Of a stretch of DNA of 64,000 bases, positions 43,873-52,593 are shown piece by piece (position 1 is the first letter of the stretch; every line of letters starts with the position of its first letter). The notes beneath the pieces are model-generated. The model was not told where the DNA came from. It saw nothing but the letters and a program-made list of their open reading frames with translations, and did not search any database. Where the stretch lies: positions 124,001 to 188,000 of the forward strand of contig NZ_JAQIOY010000006.1 in assembly GCF_028023555.1 (NCBI RefSeq). The letters run 5' to 3'. Source of the stretch: Thalassococcus_A lentus. GTDB lineage: Bacteria; Pseudomonadota; Alphaproteobacteria; Rhodobacterales; Rhodobacteraceae. Position numbers and translations under genes: made by a program.

Positions 43873-44928
43873 ATGACCACACGTAGAACATTCATGAGCG
43901 TCGCCGGCGCCGCGCTGGGGCTGATGATGTCCACCGCACCCGCCATGGCACAAGAAGAGGTGCTCACGCTGCACCAGTTCTTGCCAGCGCAGGCCAATGT
44001 GCCAAAGCAAATTCTGGACGTTTGGGCCGATCGCGTCGAAGCGGAATCCGATGGCCGCATCAAGGTGGAACGGTATCCTTCCATGCAACTTGGTGGCGCT
44101 CCACCAGAACTGATGGACCAAGCGATCGACGGCATCGCCGACATCGTCTGGACCGTGGTCGGCTACACGCCGGGCCGTTTCCCAAGCACCGAAGTGTTCG
44201 AATTGCCGTTCATGGTGGATGATGCGCGCGCCGCGTCCTACGCCTATGCCAAAATGTTCGAATCTCGGATGAAGGACACCGAATTCAAGGACGTGCACAT
44301 CATCGGTACTTGGGTGCATGGCCCGGGCATGTTCCACACCAAGGATCCAGTGACCGTTCCTGCCGACCTGCAGGGCATGAAGATCCGGGGTGGCTCGCGT
44401 CTTGTGAACGATTTGCTGACGCGCGTGGGCGCCGAACCGATCGGTATGCCGGTGCCAGCGGTTTCCGAAGCGCTGTCCAAAGGCGTTCTGGACGGCACCA
44501 CCATCCCTTGGGAGGTGACAGCAGCCCTGAAAGTGCCTGAGCTGGTGGGCAACCACACTGAATTCGACGGCACTGCGCTTTACACGCTGACCTTTGTTCT
44601 GGCTATGAACAAGGACCGCTACGACGCGATGTCTGATGAAAACAAGGCCGTGATCGACGCCAACTCTGGTGTTGCATTCTCGATCTTTGCCGGTGGCACT
44701 CAGGCTGACGCCGACCTTCCTGCCCGTCAGCTAGCGGTAGACCGCGGCAACAACATCATCACGGTGTCCGAAGAGGACGCAGCCAAGTGGGGCGAGATCG
44801 TGCAGCCGATCTATGCCGACTGGATTGCCGACCTTGAAGGCAAGGGGATCGACGGTCAGGCTCTGATCGACGAGGCCAAGGCCCTGATGGGTGAATACAC
44901 GGCTGAAATGGACAACTGGGCGAAATAA
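43873..44928 (+). CDS. TRAP transporter solute-binding protein (DctP family)
   Basis: A 351-residue periplasmic binding protein. The N-terminus TTRRTFMSVAGAALGLMMSTAPAMA has a twin-arginine pair before the hydrophobic core and an AMA cleavage site, so Tat export is possible. The DctP blocks PSMQLGGAPPELMDQAIDG and MKIRGGSRLVNDLL with GVLDGTTIPWEV are present; Arg in the latter block usually binds the substrate carboxylate. Context with benzoate-CoA and feruloyl-CoA type ligases points to an aromatic acid. GGGAGG fixes the ATG at 43873. A strong hairpin follows the stop. Confidence 0.93.
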   Translation: MTTRRTFMSVAGAALGLMMSTAPAMAQEEVLTLHQFLPAQANVPKQILDVWADRVEAESDGRIKVERYPSMQLGGAPPELMDQAIDGIADIVWTVVGYTPGRFPSTEVFELPFMVDDARAASYAYAKMFESRMKDTEFKDVHIIGTWVHGPGMFHTKDPVTVPADLQGMKIRGGSRLVNDLLTRVGAEPIGMPVPAVSEALSKGVLDGTTIPWEVTAALKVPELVGNHTEFDGTALYTLTFVLAMNKDRYDAMSDENKAVIDANSGVAFSIFAGGTQADADLPARQLAVDRGNNIITVSEEDAAKWGEIVQPIYADWIADLEGKGIDGQALIDEAKALMGEYTAEMDNWAK

Positions 44929-44941
44929 GCCTGTATGTCTG

Positions 44942-44975
44942 GGCAGGGCCGCGCTGAGAACAGCGCGGCCCTGCC
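44942..44975 (+). other. Strong intercistronic stem-loop between dctP and dctQ
   Basis: A perfect 15-base-pair stem: GGCAGGGCCGCGCTG (44942-44956), loop AGAA, CAGCGCGGCCCTGCC (44961-44975), 14 bases after the dctP stop. No T-tract follows, so I read it as an mRNA 3' stabiliser or partial terminator that would keep the binding protein in excess over the permease. Confidence 0.85.
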
Positions 44976-44997
44976 AATCTCTCCGGGGACGTTTTCC

Positions 44998-45591
44998 ATG
45001 CAATCTGTACACCGCTTTGTGCTTGGGCTGGCGCGCCTCATGGCAATCCTTGGCGGCATCGTATTGAGCCTTCTGATCCTGATTATCTGTATTTCGATTC
45101 TGGGCAGAGCGCTGAATACGCTGTTTCATAGCGACTTGATCATGGGGATCATGCCTGGTTTGGCGACTGGTTTGATCGACGCCGGGATCGGCGCAATCCC
45201 TGGTGACTTTGAACTGGTCGAGGCCGGCATGGCCTTTTGCATTTTTGCATTTCTTCCGTTCTGCCAGATCACCAATGGCCACGCGGCGGTGGATATTTTC
45301 ACCAAGGCATTGCCGCGCTGGGCGAACCGTCTGCTGGAGGTCCTGATCGCGATCCTCTTTGCGGTGGTTCTGGTCACGATCACGGTTCAACTCGAACAGG
45401 GCATGGCGCGCAAAATGTCGTCAGGCCAGACCACGCTGTTGCTGCAGTTCCCGGTCTGGTGGTCCTATGCACTCAGTCTGATGGGTGCCGTGATGGCCGC
45501 TGCTGCCGCTGTCTACATGGCGCTGATCCGGGCGCTGGAATTCTTGAGCGGTCGCACCATCGTGCCCGCGGCCGTGGGGGCAGACCATTGA
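44998..45591 (+). CDS. TRAP transporter small permease (DctQ family)
   Basis: A 197-residue inner-membrane protein with four hydrophobic segments (VLGLARLMAILGGIVLSLLILII; LVEAGMAFCIFAFLPFCQI; LLEVLIAILFAVVLVTI; WWSYALSLMGAVMAAAAAVYMAL), matching the DctQ layout. The ATG at 44998 lies behind GGGGA. It is overlapped by the DctM gene, which begins with TTG at 45588. It works with DctM and DctP as a sodium-driven importer. Confidence 0.9.
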   Translation: MQSVHRFVLGLARLMAILGGIVLSLLILIICISILGRALNTLFHSDLIMGIMPGLATGLIDAGIGAIPGDFELVEAGMAFCIFAFLPFCQITNGHAAVDIFTKALPRWANRLLEVLIAILFAVVLVTITVQLEQGMARKMSSGQTTLLLQFPVWWSYALSLMGAVMAAAAAVYMALIRALEFLSGRTIVPAAVGADH

Positions 45592-46898
45592 GCAACCTTG
45601 AGATTGGTATCTATTCCTTTCCGGTGCTTCTGGGACTGATCTTCATGCGCGTGCCGATCGGGCTGGCCATGTTCAGCGTCGGCTTCGGCGGGCTTTGGGT
45701 GGTCATGGGCAAACCAAACCTGCCGCTCGCGCAACTCAAGGATGTGGCATACACCACCTTTTCGAACTACTCGCTGTCGATTGTTCCGATGTTCCTTCTG
45801 ATGGGTTATTTCGCGACCCTTGGCGGGATGAGCCAAGCGTTGTTTAAAGCCGCCGAAGGGTTTTTGGGTCATCGCCGGGGTGGCGTCGCCATGGCTGCGA
45901 TTGGCGCCTGCGCCGGCTTCGGCGCGATCTGCGGATCATCGCTGGCCACTGCCGCCACCATGAGCCGCGTGGCATTGCCGGAACTCAAACGCTACGGCTA
46001 TGAGGGCGGATTCAGCACCGCGACACTGGCAGCCGGGGGCACGCTGGGCATCCTGATCCCGCCATCGGTGGTTTTGGTGATCTATGCCATTCTGACCGAA
46101 CAGAATATTGCCAAGCTTTTCCTTGCGGCCTTTGTGCCGGGCATTATTGCTGCCATCGGCTATATGATCGCCGTGTCGATCTATGTCCGGCGTCATCCGA
46201 ACGCAGCGGGTGTGCGGGAGCCCATTCCAATGCGCGAACGGATTTCGATGCTGATCAACGTCTGGCCGGTGCTTCTGGTTTTCATCGCGGTGGTCGGTGG
46301 CATCTACGGCGGTATCTTTACCCCGACCGAAGGTGCGGCGGTAGGCGCTTTGGGCACTGGAATCATCGCCTTTTTCAATGGTGGGCTGACCCGATCGAGC
46401 CTGATCGCCAGCTTCACTGATACCGCCCGGTCTTCGGCGATGATCTTTTTCATTGTTCTGGGCGCGGCCTTCTACAACGGGTTTCTGGCCCGCACCCGGG
46501 TGCCGCAAGAGCTATCGAACTGGGTGGTTGAACTGGGCATGACGCCCATTGCCGTGCTTGCTGTCATTTTGCTGATCTACCTGATCCTTGGATGTTTCAT
46601 GGACAGCCTGTCGATGATCCTGCTGACGATCCCGATATTCTTTCCGGTGATCTCGGTGCTGGATTTCGGGATGTCCCCTGAACATGTGGCGATCTGGTTC
46701 GGCATTCTGGTGCTGATCGTTGTGGAAGTTGGCCTGATCACACCGCCGGTCGGGATGAATTTGTTCGTCATCAATGCGATGGATCCGGAAACGCCAATGG
46801 TCGAGACCTACAGGGCCGTTCTTTACTACGTGTGTTCTGATCTGGTGCGGGTGGTGCTGCTCGTGGCCTTTCCGTCCATCACATTGTTCCTGTTGTAA
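45588..46898 (+). CDS. TRAP transporter large permease (DctM family)
   Basis: A 436-residue DctM protein with about twelve helices. Typical phrases are LLGLIFMRVPIGLAMFSVG, GFGAICGSSLATAATMSRVALPE, GTLGILIPPSVVLVIYAILTEQNIAKLF and VVEVGLITPPVGMNLFVI. It would carry the solute delivered by DctP. The start is a TTG at 45588 in a TTGA overlap with dctQ; a longer frame from 45237 lies inside dctQ and is rejected. An intergenic repeat element and then the SDR gene follow. Confidence 0.94.
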   Translation: MSNLEIGIYSFPVLLGLIFMRVPIGLAMFSVGFGGLWVVMGKPNLPLAQLKDVAYTTFSNYSLSIVPMFLLMGYFATLGGMSQALFKAAEGFLGHRRGGVAMAAIGACAGFGAICGSSLATAATMSRVALPELKRYGYEGGFSTATLAAGGTLGILIPPSVVLVIYAILTEQNIAKLFLAAFVPGIIAAIGYMIAVSIYVRRHPNAAGVREPIPMRERISMLINVWPVLLVFIAVVGGIYGGIFTPTEGAAVGALGTGIIAFFNGGLTRSSLIASFTDTARSSAMIFFIVLGAAFYNGFLARTRVPQELSNWVVELGMTPIAVLAVILLIYLILGCFMDSLSMILLTIPIFFPVISVLDFGMSPEHVAIWFGILVLIVVEVGLITPPVGMNLFVINAMDPETPMVETYRAVLYYVCSDLVRVVLLVAFPSITLFLL

Positions 46899-46907
46899 GC
46901 CGGGGAA

Positions 46908-46972
46908 GGGGGCGCTGCCCCCTCTGGGCCACTGGCCCATTCACCCCCGGGATATTTGAAGCACAAAGAAGC
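46908..46972. repeat. Intergenic palindromic element, copy 2
   Basis: Hairpin GGGGGC-gct-GCCCCC (46908-46922), 21 bases of filler, then CCCCCGGGATATTTGAAGC and ACAAAGAAGC (46944-46972). It matches copy 1 at 12317-12368 in hairpin loop and in 24 or more of the 29 tail positions. Here it lies between dctM and the SDR gene. Confidence 0.7.
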
Positions 46973-46985
46973 GGGGGAGAGTCTT

Positions 46986-47747
46986 ATGCAAATTGAGGGT
47001 CAGGTGGCGATTGTCACGGGAGGAGCCAGTGGACTGGGGGCCGCAACTGCGCGGCTTTTGGCAGCGCATGGCGCGAAGGTCGGTATTCTGGATTTTGATG
47101 AGGCGCGCGCGCAGGCTGTTGCCGGTGAAATTGGCGGTGTGTCAGCAAAAACAGACGTCGGAGATCTGGCATCGGTGGAGGCTGCGGTTGCTATGGTCAA
47201 GGATCGGCTGGGTGCGCCGCGGGTCGCGGTGAACTGCGCCGGGATCGGCCTTGCTGCCCGACTGGTCGGCCGGGACGGGTCATTGGGAACGGATCTGTTT
47301 GAAAAAACCATCCGGGTCAATCTGATCGGCACCTATAACGTCATGTCGGTTGCAGCGCGGGAAATGGCCGCGCAGGACCCGTTGGATGGCGGCGAGCGCG
47401 GTGTCGTGGTCAATACCGCGTCGATCGCCTGGCAGGATGGCCAGATTGGGCAGAGCGCTTATTCGGCGTCCAAGGGTGGGATTGCGGCGATGACCCTGCC
47501 TGCGGCGCGGGATATGGCCAAACTCGGCGTGCGGATTATGGCGATTGCGCCGGGGCTTTTCAATACGCCCATGATGGAAGGTCTTCCCGAAGAAACCACC
47601 GCCGGGATTGTTGCCAACATCCCGTTCCCGCATCGTCTGGGTGATCCGGCAGAATACGCGCTGATGGTCAGCCAGATCATTGCCAACCCTTATCTCAATG
47701 GCACAACGATCCGGCTGGACGCAGCTGTGCGTTTGCCTCAGCGGTGA
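46986..47747 (+). CDS. Short-chain dehydrogenase, HSD10/3-hydroxyacyl-CoA dehydrogenase type
   Basis: A 253-residue SDR. NAD site VTGGASGLGAATARLLAA with Asp39-type acceptor region ILDFDEA; catalytic Ser in NTASIAW and Tyr-Lys in YSASKGG; C-terminal block MAIAPGLFNTPMMEGLPEE is characteristic of the HSD17B10 group, whose members oxidise 3-hydroxyacyl-CoAs. With the adjacent CoA ligase it may oxidise a 3-hydroxy-3-arylpropionyl-CoA during side-chain shortening; that is inference. GGGGGAG fixes the ATG at 46986. It overlaps the ligase gene (GTGA). Confidence 0.88.
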   Translation: MQIEGQVAIVTGGASGLGAATARLLAAHGAKVGILDFDEARAQAVAGEIGGVSAKTDVGDLASVEAAVAMVKDRLGAPRVAVNCAGIGLAARLVGRDGSLGTDLFEKTIRVNLIGTYNVMSVAAREMAAQDPLDGGERGVVVNTASIAWQDGQIGQSAYSASKGGIAAMTLPAARDMAKLGVRIMAIAPGLFNTPMMEGLPEETTAGIVANIPFPHRLGDPAEYALMVSQIIANPYLNGTTIRLDAAVRLPQR

Positions 47748-49546
47748 CGTCGATGTATCGCGCGCATAACGTGATACGAGAAGATCGCAGCGATGGCGCG
47801 GTTATTCTTCGGTCGGGATACACGCTGAGCCCTGTGGCACGGTGCTCGGGGGAATGGCTTGATCACTGGGCTGGCAGCACGCCTGACGCGGTGTTCCTGG
47901 CTGAACGGGATGGCGCCGGTTGGCGCAGCTTGAGTTATTCTGAAACGCGGCAGATTGTGCGAACAATCGCGGCGGGCCTTCTGGCACGCGGCATGAATCA
48001 GAAGACGCCCATTCTGATCATTTCCGGCAATAGTGTGAACCACGCCTTGTTGTCGCTTGCTGCGCAATATGTCGGGGTCCCGACGGCACCGGTGGCCGAG
48101 CAATATGCGCTGATCCCGGGTGCGCGCCCACAGCTGCTGCACTGCGCCGGTCTGGTCAAACCCGCCATGGTCTATGCTGAAGACATGGAGCGCTTTGGTG
48201 ATGCCTTGTCCGAGAGCGTTTTCGACACAGTCGAGAAAGTGGTGAGCCGGGGCGCAGCAGAGGGGGTCACGGATTTTGCAACGCTGTTGGAACGCCATGA
48301 GACCGATATGGCGCAGGTTGATGCGGCCGCGGCGGCGGTTGGGCCGGACACGGTTGCCAAGTATCTGCTGACCTCGGGCTCGACCTCCAGCCCCAAGGCC
48401 GTGATCACCACGCAGCGCATGATGTGTGCCAACCAGGCCCAGATTCTGGATGCTTTGCCGTTCTTGCGGACCCGCCCGCCGCGGATTGTGGACTGGTTGC
48501 CCTGGAACCACGTTTTCGGGGGCTCACACAACGTGAACATGATGCTTTCCAATGGTGGCGCGCTCTACATCGATGCGGGAAAGCCGGTTCAGCCTTTGGT
48601 TCAAAAGACAATAGAAAACAATCAGTTGGTGGGCGGAACGCTGGCCTTTAACGTGCCGGTCGGCTTTGCCATGTTGCGCGATGCCATGAAAGAGGACGAG
48701 GCCCTGCGCAACCGGTACTTCAGCGAGCTGGACATGCTGTTTTATGCCGGGGCCAGTTTGCCGCAGGACGTATGGGCCGATCTGGAGGCCATGGCCCGTG
48801 ACGTGCGCGGTGATATGCCCTTGTTCACTTCGAGCTGGGGATTGACCGAAACGGCTCCGGCCTGCCTGATCCAGCACGAACCCACGGATATGTCCGGGAT
48901 TATCGGAGTGCCGATGACGGGTGTCGAGGTGAAGCTGCTGCCAGATGAAGGCGGGCGGTTCGAAATCCGGGTGCGCGGCCCCAATGTGATGCCGGGCTAT
49001 CTGGATGATCCGGAGAAGACGGCCGCGGCATTCGATGAGGAAGGCTACTTCATTACCGGCGATGCAGTGCGTTTTGTCGATGAGTCGGATCTGACCAAGG
49101 GGCTGAAATTTGATGGTCGGGTGTCGGAAGACTTCAAGCTGCAGAGCGGAACCTGGGTCAGGGCTGCCATGCTCAGGCTAGAGCTTTTGACTGCGCTTGG
49201 CCCATTGGCGCAGGACGTTGTTCTGTGCGGCGAAGGCCGGAATGAGTTGGGGCTGATGGTCATTCCAACGGCAGACGCTCGGGCCATGGCGGATGACGAA
49301 GAGGACGTTCTGCTGGGCAGCGGCTTGCACGATGCGTTGCGCGACAGGCTGGGTGATCAAAGCGGCAAGGGATCATCGATGCGGATTGCGCGGGTCATGG
49401 TTCTGGCAGAGCCGCCGTCAATCGGCGACGGGGAAATCACCGCAAAGGGCAATCTCAATGCGCGCAAGGTCCAGACACGCCGCGCAGCTTTGGTTGAGCG
49501 ACTTTATGGTGACACGGATCCCGGGGTTTTGAACCTGTTGCGTTAG
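47744..49546 (+). CDS. Feruloyl-CoA-synthase-like acyl-CoA ligase
   Basis: A 600-residue AMP-forming ligase. The ATP motif is LLTSGSTSSPKAV, the adenine-binding motif is SSWGLTETAPA, and the C-terminal catalytic lysine region is GEITAKGNLNARKV. The segment VSEDFKLQSGTWV and the overall length match the feruloyl-CoA synthase group, acting on phenylpropenoic acids. The true substrate could be cinnamate, coumarate or ferulate. The GTG at 47744 overlaps the SDR stop; an ATG three codons later (47753) is an alternative. A nested hairpin follows the stop. Confidence 0.88.
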   Translation: MTSMYRAHNVIREDRSDGAVILRSGYTLSPVARCSGEWLDHWAGSTPDAVFLAERDGAGWRSLSYSETRQIVRTIAAGLLARGMNQKTPILIISGNSVNHALLSLAAQYVGVPTAPVAEQYALIPGARPQLLHCAGLVKPAMVYAEDMERFGDALSESVFDTVEKVVSRGAAEGVTDFATLLERHETDMAQVDAAAAAVGPDTVAKYLLTSGSTSSPKAVITTQRMMCANQAQILDALPFLRTRPPRIVDWLPWNHVFGGSHNVNMMLSNGGALYIDAGKPVQPLVQKTIENNQLVGGTLAFNVPVGFAMLRDAMKEDEALRNRYFSELDMLFYAGASLPQDVWADLEAMARDVRGDMPLFTSSWGLTETAPACLIQHEPTDMSGIIGVPMTGVEVKLLPDEGGRFEIRVRGPNVMPGYLDDPEKTAAAFDEEGYFITGDAVRFVDESDLTKGLKFDGRVSEDFKLQSGTWVRAAMLRLELLTALGPLAQDVVLCGEGRNELGLMVIPTADARAMADDEEDVLLGSGLHDALRDRLGDQSGKGSSMRIARVMVLAEPPSIGDGEITAKGNLNARKVQTRRAALVERLYGDTDPGVLNLLR

Positions 49547-49557
49547 AGTCTGATTGC

Positions 49558-49609
49558 GACGGCGGGTGCCGCTGTTTTGGCGGAGCCAAAACGCGCCCCA
49601 CCCGCCGTC
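49558..49609. other. Nested stem-loop after the feruloyl-CoA-synthase-like gene
   Basis: Outer stem GACGGCGGGTG (49558-49568) with CACCCGCCGTC (49599-49609), inner stem GTTTTGGC (49574-49581) with GCCAAAAC (49585-49592). A small CGCAA/TTGCG stem (49611-49624) follows. No T-tract, so it may be a factor-assisted terminator or RNA end that separates this gene from the benzoate-CoA ligase unit. Confidence 0.75.
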
Positions 49610-49634
49610 CCGCAAAATCTTGCGTCCAAAATAT

Positions 49635-49646
49635 GCATTATAGAGC
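49635..49646. promoter_or_regulatory. Candidate operator GCATTATAGAGC upstream of the benzoate-CoA ligase
   Basis: The word lies 162 bases before the ATG at 49797 and matches the sites before dctP and boxC. A TGCATCA word at 49686-49692 also recurs before boxC (52573-52579). BzdR/BoxR operators in Azoarcus are built of TGCA repeats within palindromes, as far as I recall, so BoxR binding is plausible. Confidence 0.45.
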
Positions 49647-49796
49647 ATAGTGGGCGAAGCATTCGTTGATTGAGAGCGGTGCTCATGCATCATTCCGCAT
49701 AAATCCGCGGTTTTGGCGGATTCGCCCCAGATCGGCGCAGATCGAGAACGGGCGGCCTTGGTCCAGGGGGAAGCCCCGGCGGTTTGGGAGGACGCA

Positions 49797-51338
49797 ATGA
49801 CCAACAACGAGAATGCAGCGCTGTATTTCGTCGACCGGCACCTGAAGGAAGGGCGGGGTGACAAGGTCGCATTTCGCGAAGCTGCAGGCCAAAATCGTGA
49901 ACTGACCTATGCGGAACTTGCTCAGCGCAGCAGCCAGATGGCCGGTGCCTTGGCCCGCGCCGATGTTCGGCCTGAAGAACGCGTGGCGTGCATTGTGTTG
50001 GATCAGGTCGAATACCCGGAAATATTCTGGGGCGCCCTGAAAGCAGGTGTGGTTCCGGTTGCGCTCAATACGCTGCTGGCGACCTCTGTGTATGAGTTCA
50101 TTTTGCGCGACAGCCGGGCGACCTGCCTGTTTGTCAGCCATGAATTGCTGGATGTGGTAATGCCTGCGGCCCTAGCCTGCGGAGATCTGCGCCAGATCGT
50201 TGTGATCGGGGGGGATGCACCGGACGGCACCATGTCTTACGGCTCTTTCATGCAGGATGCAGACCCGGCCCCGGTGCGTGACGTTGGCGCGGATGAATGT
50301 GCCTTTTGGCTCTATTCTTCGGGGTCCACAGGGCAGCCAAAGGGGGTTCGGCATGTGCACGGCGCGTTACGTGCCACTTCGGACACCTATGGCGCGCAGG
50401 TTCTGGGCATCCGAGAGGATGATATCGTGTTTTCGGCCGCCAAGATCTTTTTTGCCTATGGCCTTGGCAACGCCATGACATTTCCGATGTCTGTTGGGGC
50501 GACGACCATTTTGTTCAACGGGCGCCCGACACCGGATGTTGTCGTGGACATCCTCGCGCAGGAAAAGCCAACAGTCTATTGCGGCGTGCCGACGCTTTAT
50601 GCGGCGACCATCGCACATCTGAACAAGACCGGGGTGCCGAAAGCGGCTATCCGCATGTGCATTTCCGCAGGCGAGGCCCTGCCAGAGGAAATCGGCAATT
50701 CATGGCATGCGCTTTGGGGCGTTGATATTCTGGATGGTGTCGGAAGCACGGAGATGCTGCATATTTTTCTCAGCAACCGGCCCGGTGACGTGGTCTATGG
50801 AACCTCTGGAACGGCGGTTCCGGGCTATGATTTGCGCTGCGTGAACGAAGAGGGCGAAGACGTGGCGCCGGGTGAGATCGGCGAGTTGCTGGTGCGCGGT
50901 GAAAGCGCGGCGGATGGATACTGGAACAAGCGCGACAAGAGCCGCAATACCTTCGAAGGGGAATGGACGCGGACAGGGGACAAGTACGAAATCACACCGG
51001 AGGGGCGCTATGTCTACTGCGGCAGGACGGACGATATGTTCAAGGTTTCGGGCATCTGGCTGTCCCCATTTGAGGTCGAGCAGGCGTTGAGTGCCCATCC
51101 CGGTGTTCTGGAGGCGGCCGTTGTGCCGCGCCGGGACAAAGATGATTTGGAAAAGCCGATGGCCTATGTGGTTTTGCAGGATGGGGCCGATCAGTCCTCT
51201 GTTCTGGCCGAGCTTAAGGAATTCGTCAAACAGCGGGTTGGGTTGTGGAAATATCCGCGCTGGATCGAAGTGGTCCAGGATCTGCCGAAAACAGCGACGG
51301 GCAAAATACAGCGGTTCAAGCTGCGGGAGACAGTCTGA
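49797..51338 (+). CDS. Benzoate-CoA ligase family protein
   Basis: A 513-residue AMP-forming enzyme that activates benzoate or a close analogue to the CoA thioester, the entry step of the box pathway. Motifs: LYSSGSTGQPKGVRHVHGAL, DGVGSTEMLHIFLSN and the catalytic lysine in LPKTATGKIQRFKL. GGGAGG at 49786-49791 precedes the ATG at 49797 and sets the start; the frame extends to a TTG at 49713 without support. Its stop overlaps the next start as TGATG, and it heads a tight three-gene run before boxC. Confidence 0.94.
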   Translation: MTNNENAALYFVDRHLKEGRGDKVAFREAAGQNRELTYAELAQRSSQMAGALARADVRPEERVACIVLDQVEYPEIFWGALKAGVVPVALNTLLATSVYEFILRDSRATCLFVSHELLDVVMPAALACGDLRQIVVIGGDAPDGTMSYGSFMQDADPAPVRDVGADECAFWLYSSGSTGQPKGVRHVHGALRATSDTYGAQVLGIREDDIVFSAAKIFFAYGLGNAMTFPMSVGATTILFNGRPTPDVVVDILAQEKPTVYCGVPTLYAATIAHLNKTGVPKAAIRMCISAGEALPEEIGNSWHALWGVDILDGVGSTEMLHIFLSNRPGDVVYGTSGTAVPGYDLRCVNEEGEDVAPGEIGELLVRGESAADGYWNKRDKSRNTFEGEWTRTGDKYEITPEGRYVYCGRTDDMFKVSGIWLSPFEVEQALSAHPGVLEAAVVPRRDKDDLEKPMAYVVLQDGADQSSVLAELKEFVKQRVGLWKYPRWIEVVQDLPKTATGKIQRFKLRETV

Positions 51339-52156
51339 TGCAATGGCAGGATAAGGCCACGGGTCAGATCGAAATCCTTGGAAAAGCTTTGGAATACATG
51401 TGCTTTGGCCCGGGGCCAGACGTGGCCCCGACGATTGTGTTGCTGCACGAAGGCTTGGGCAGTGCCGCGCTTTGGCGGCAGTTTCCGGCTGAGCTGGCCG
51501 AGGCGACAGGATGCGGCGTGTTTGTCTACAGCCGCGCGGGCTATGGTCGTTCGGCTGCCACAGACCTGCCGCGCCCATTGGATTACATGACGCGCGAAGC
51601 CATGGACGTCTTGCCCGTAGTGCTGGATCAAATCGGGTTCCGGCAGGGTATTTTGCTGGGCCACTCTGACGGGGCGACCATTGCCGCGATCTATGCGGGG
51701 TCGGCGCAGGACCACAGGGTGCGCGGGCTGGTTTTGATGGCGCCGCATTTCTTCACCGAAGACATCGGATTGGCCGCGATCGCCAAAGCCAAAGAGGCTT
51801 TTGAAACCGGGGATCTGCGCGATCGGATGGCAAAATACCACGATGATCCGGACAATGCATTCCGGGGGTGGAACGATGCTTGGCTTGATCCGGGCTTCAA
51901 GGCCTGGGATGTCAGCGAAGTGATCGACTATCTGCGGATTCCCGCGCTCGTGATCCAAGGGGCTTCAGATCAATACGGAACTCTGGCTCAGGTCACCGAA
52001 GTGGAAGAACGGTCTTATGCGCCGGTTGATGTGGTTGTTCTGGACGATTGCAGGCACAGCCCGCATCTTGACCAGCCGCAGGCCGTTCTGACGGCCGTGA
52101 CCGAGTTCAGTGTACGGCTGCAGCGGATTGAGAATGAAAAAGTGACAGCAGCCTGA
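51338..52156 (+). CDS. Alpha/beta hydrolase of the box cluster
   Basis: A 272-residue hydrolase. The oxyanion motif LLHEGLGSAALW, the nucleophile elbow GHSDG, an Asp in QGASDQYGT and a His in CRHSPHLD form the catalytic triad of the alpha/beta fold. Similar hydrolases are encoded in other aerobic aromatic-CoA clusters, with unclear roles such as ester, lactone or thioester hydrolysis of dead-end products. It is coupled by TGATG overlaps to the ligase gene before it and the DUF309 gene after it. Confidence 0.87.
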   Translation: MQWQDKATGQIEILGKALEYMCFGPGPDVAPTIVLLHEGLGSAALWRQFPAELAEATGCGVFVYSRAGYGRSAATDLPRPLDYMTREAMDVLPVVLDQIGFRQGILLGHSDGATIAAIYAGSAQDHRVRGLVLMAPHFFTEDIGLAAIAKAKEAFETGDLRDRMAKYHDDPDNAFRGWNDAWLDPGFKAWDVSEVIDYLRIPALVIQGASDQYGTLAQVTEVEERSYAPVDVVVLDDCRHSPHLDQPQAVLTAVTEFSVRLQRIENEKVTAA

Positions 52157-52593
52157 TGGAGCCTGATTGGTGTCCGCCCCACGCCTATGTTCCGGGCAAG
52201 ACACCGCGACATCCAGAGGGGCTGTTTGATCCCCTCAAGCGGGTCGACCAAGGTAATCCGGAGCAAAGCATAGCGTGGCGTGAAGGACTGCGCATGCTGC
52301 AATCGGGGTACTATTGGGAAGCACATGAAGTACTTGAGGCCGTTTGGATGGCTATTCCGGACGGACAACCGGAACGCAAGGCTGTGCAGGGTGTTATTCA
52401 GATCGCAAATGCCGCTCTGAAGTGGCGCATGCAGAAACCCAAAGCGGCGCGGCGCTTGCAAACGATCGCCATGGCCCTTTTGCACGAAGCTGGCCTTTCC
52501 CAAGGGGGGCAGGTCATGGGGTTAACGGCAGCCGAGATCGACGCGTTGTGGGCATGCTGCAAAGCCGAATCGTGCATCAAGGATGCATTATAA
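52156..52593 (+). CDS. DUF309 domain-containing protein
   Basis: A 145-residue helical protein with the DUF309 signature LQSGYYWEAHEVLEAVWMAIP and the following KAVQGVIQIANAALKWRM. The conserved Glu/His in WEAHE recall a metal or catalytic site, but the family has no known function. The start overlaps the hydrolase stop (TGATG). The stop codon lies inside the palindrome GCATTATAATGC, which is a candidate boxC operator, so the end of this gene and a control site share bases. Confidence 0.85.
   Translation: MEPDWCPPHAYVPGKTPRHPEGLFDPLKRVDQGNPEQSIAWREGLRMLQSGYYWEAHEVLEAVWMAIPDGQPERKAVQGVIQIANAALKWRMQKPKAARRLQTIAMALLHEAGLSQGGQVMGLTAAEIDALWACCKAESCIKDAL

Noticed and set aside
49713..49796. Longer N-terminus for the benzoate-CoA ligase from a TTG
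   Set aside because: The 28 extra residues do not resemble the family start, and GGGAGG stands ideally before the ATG at 49797.
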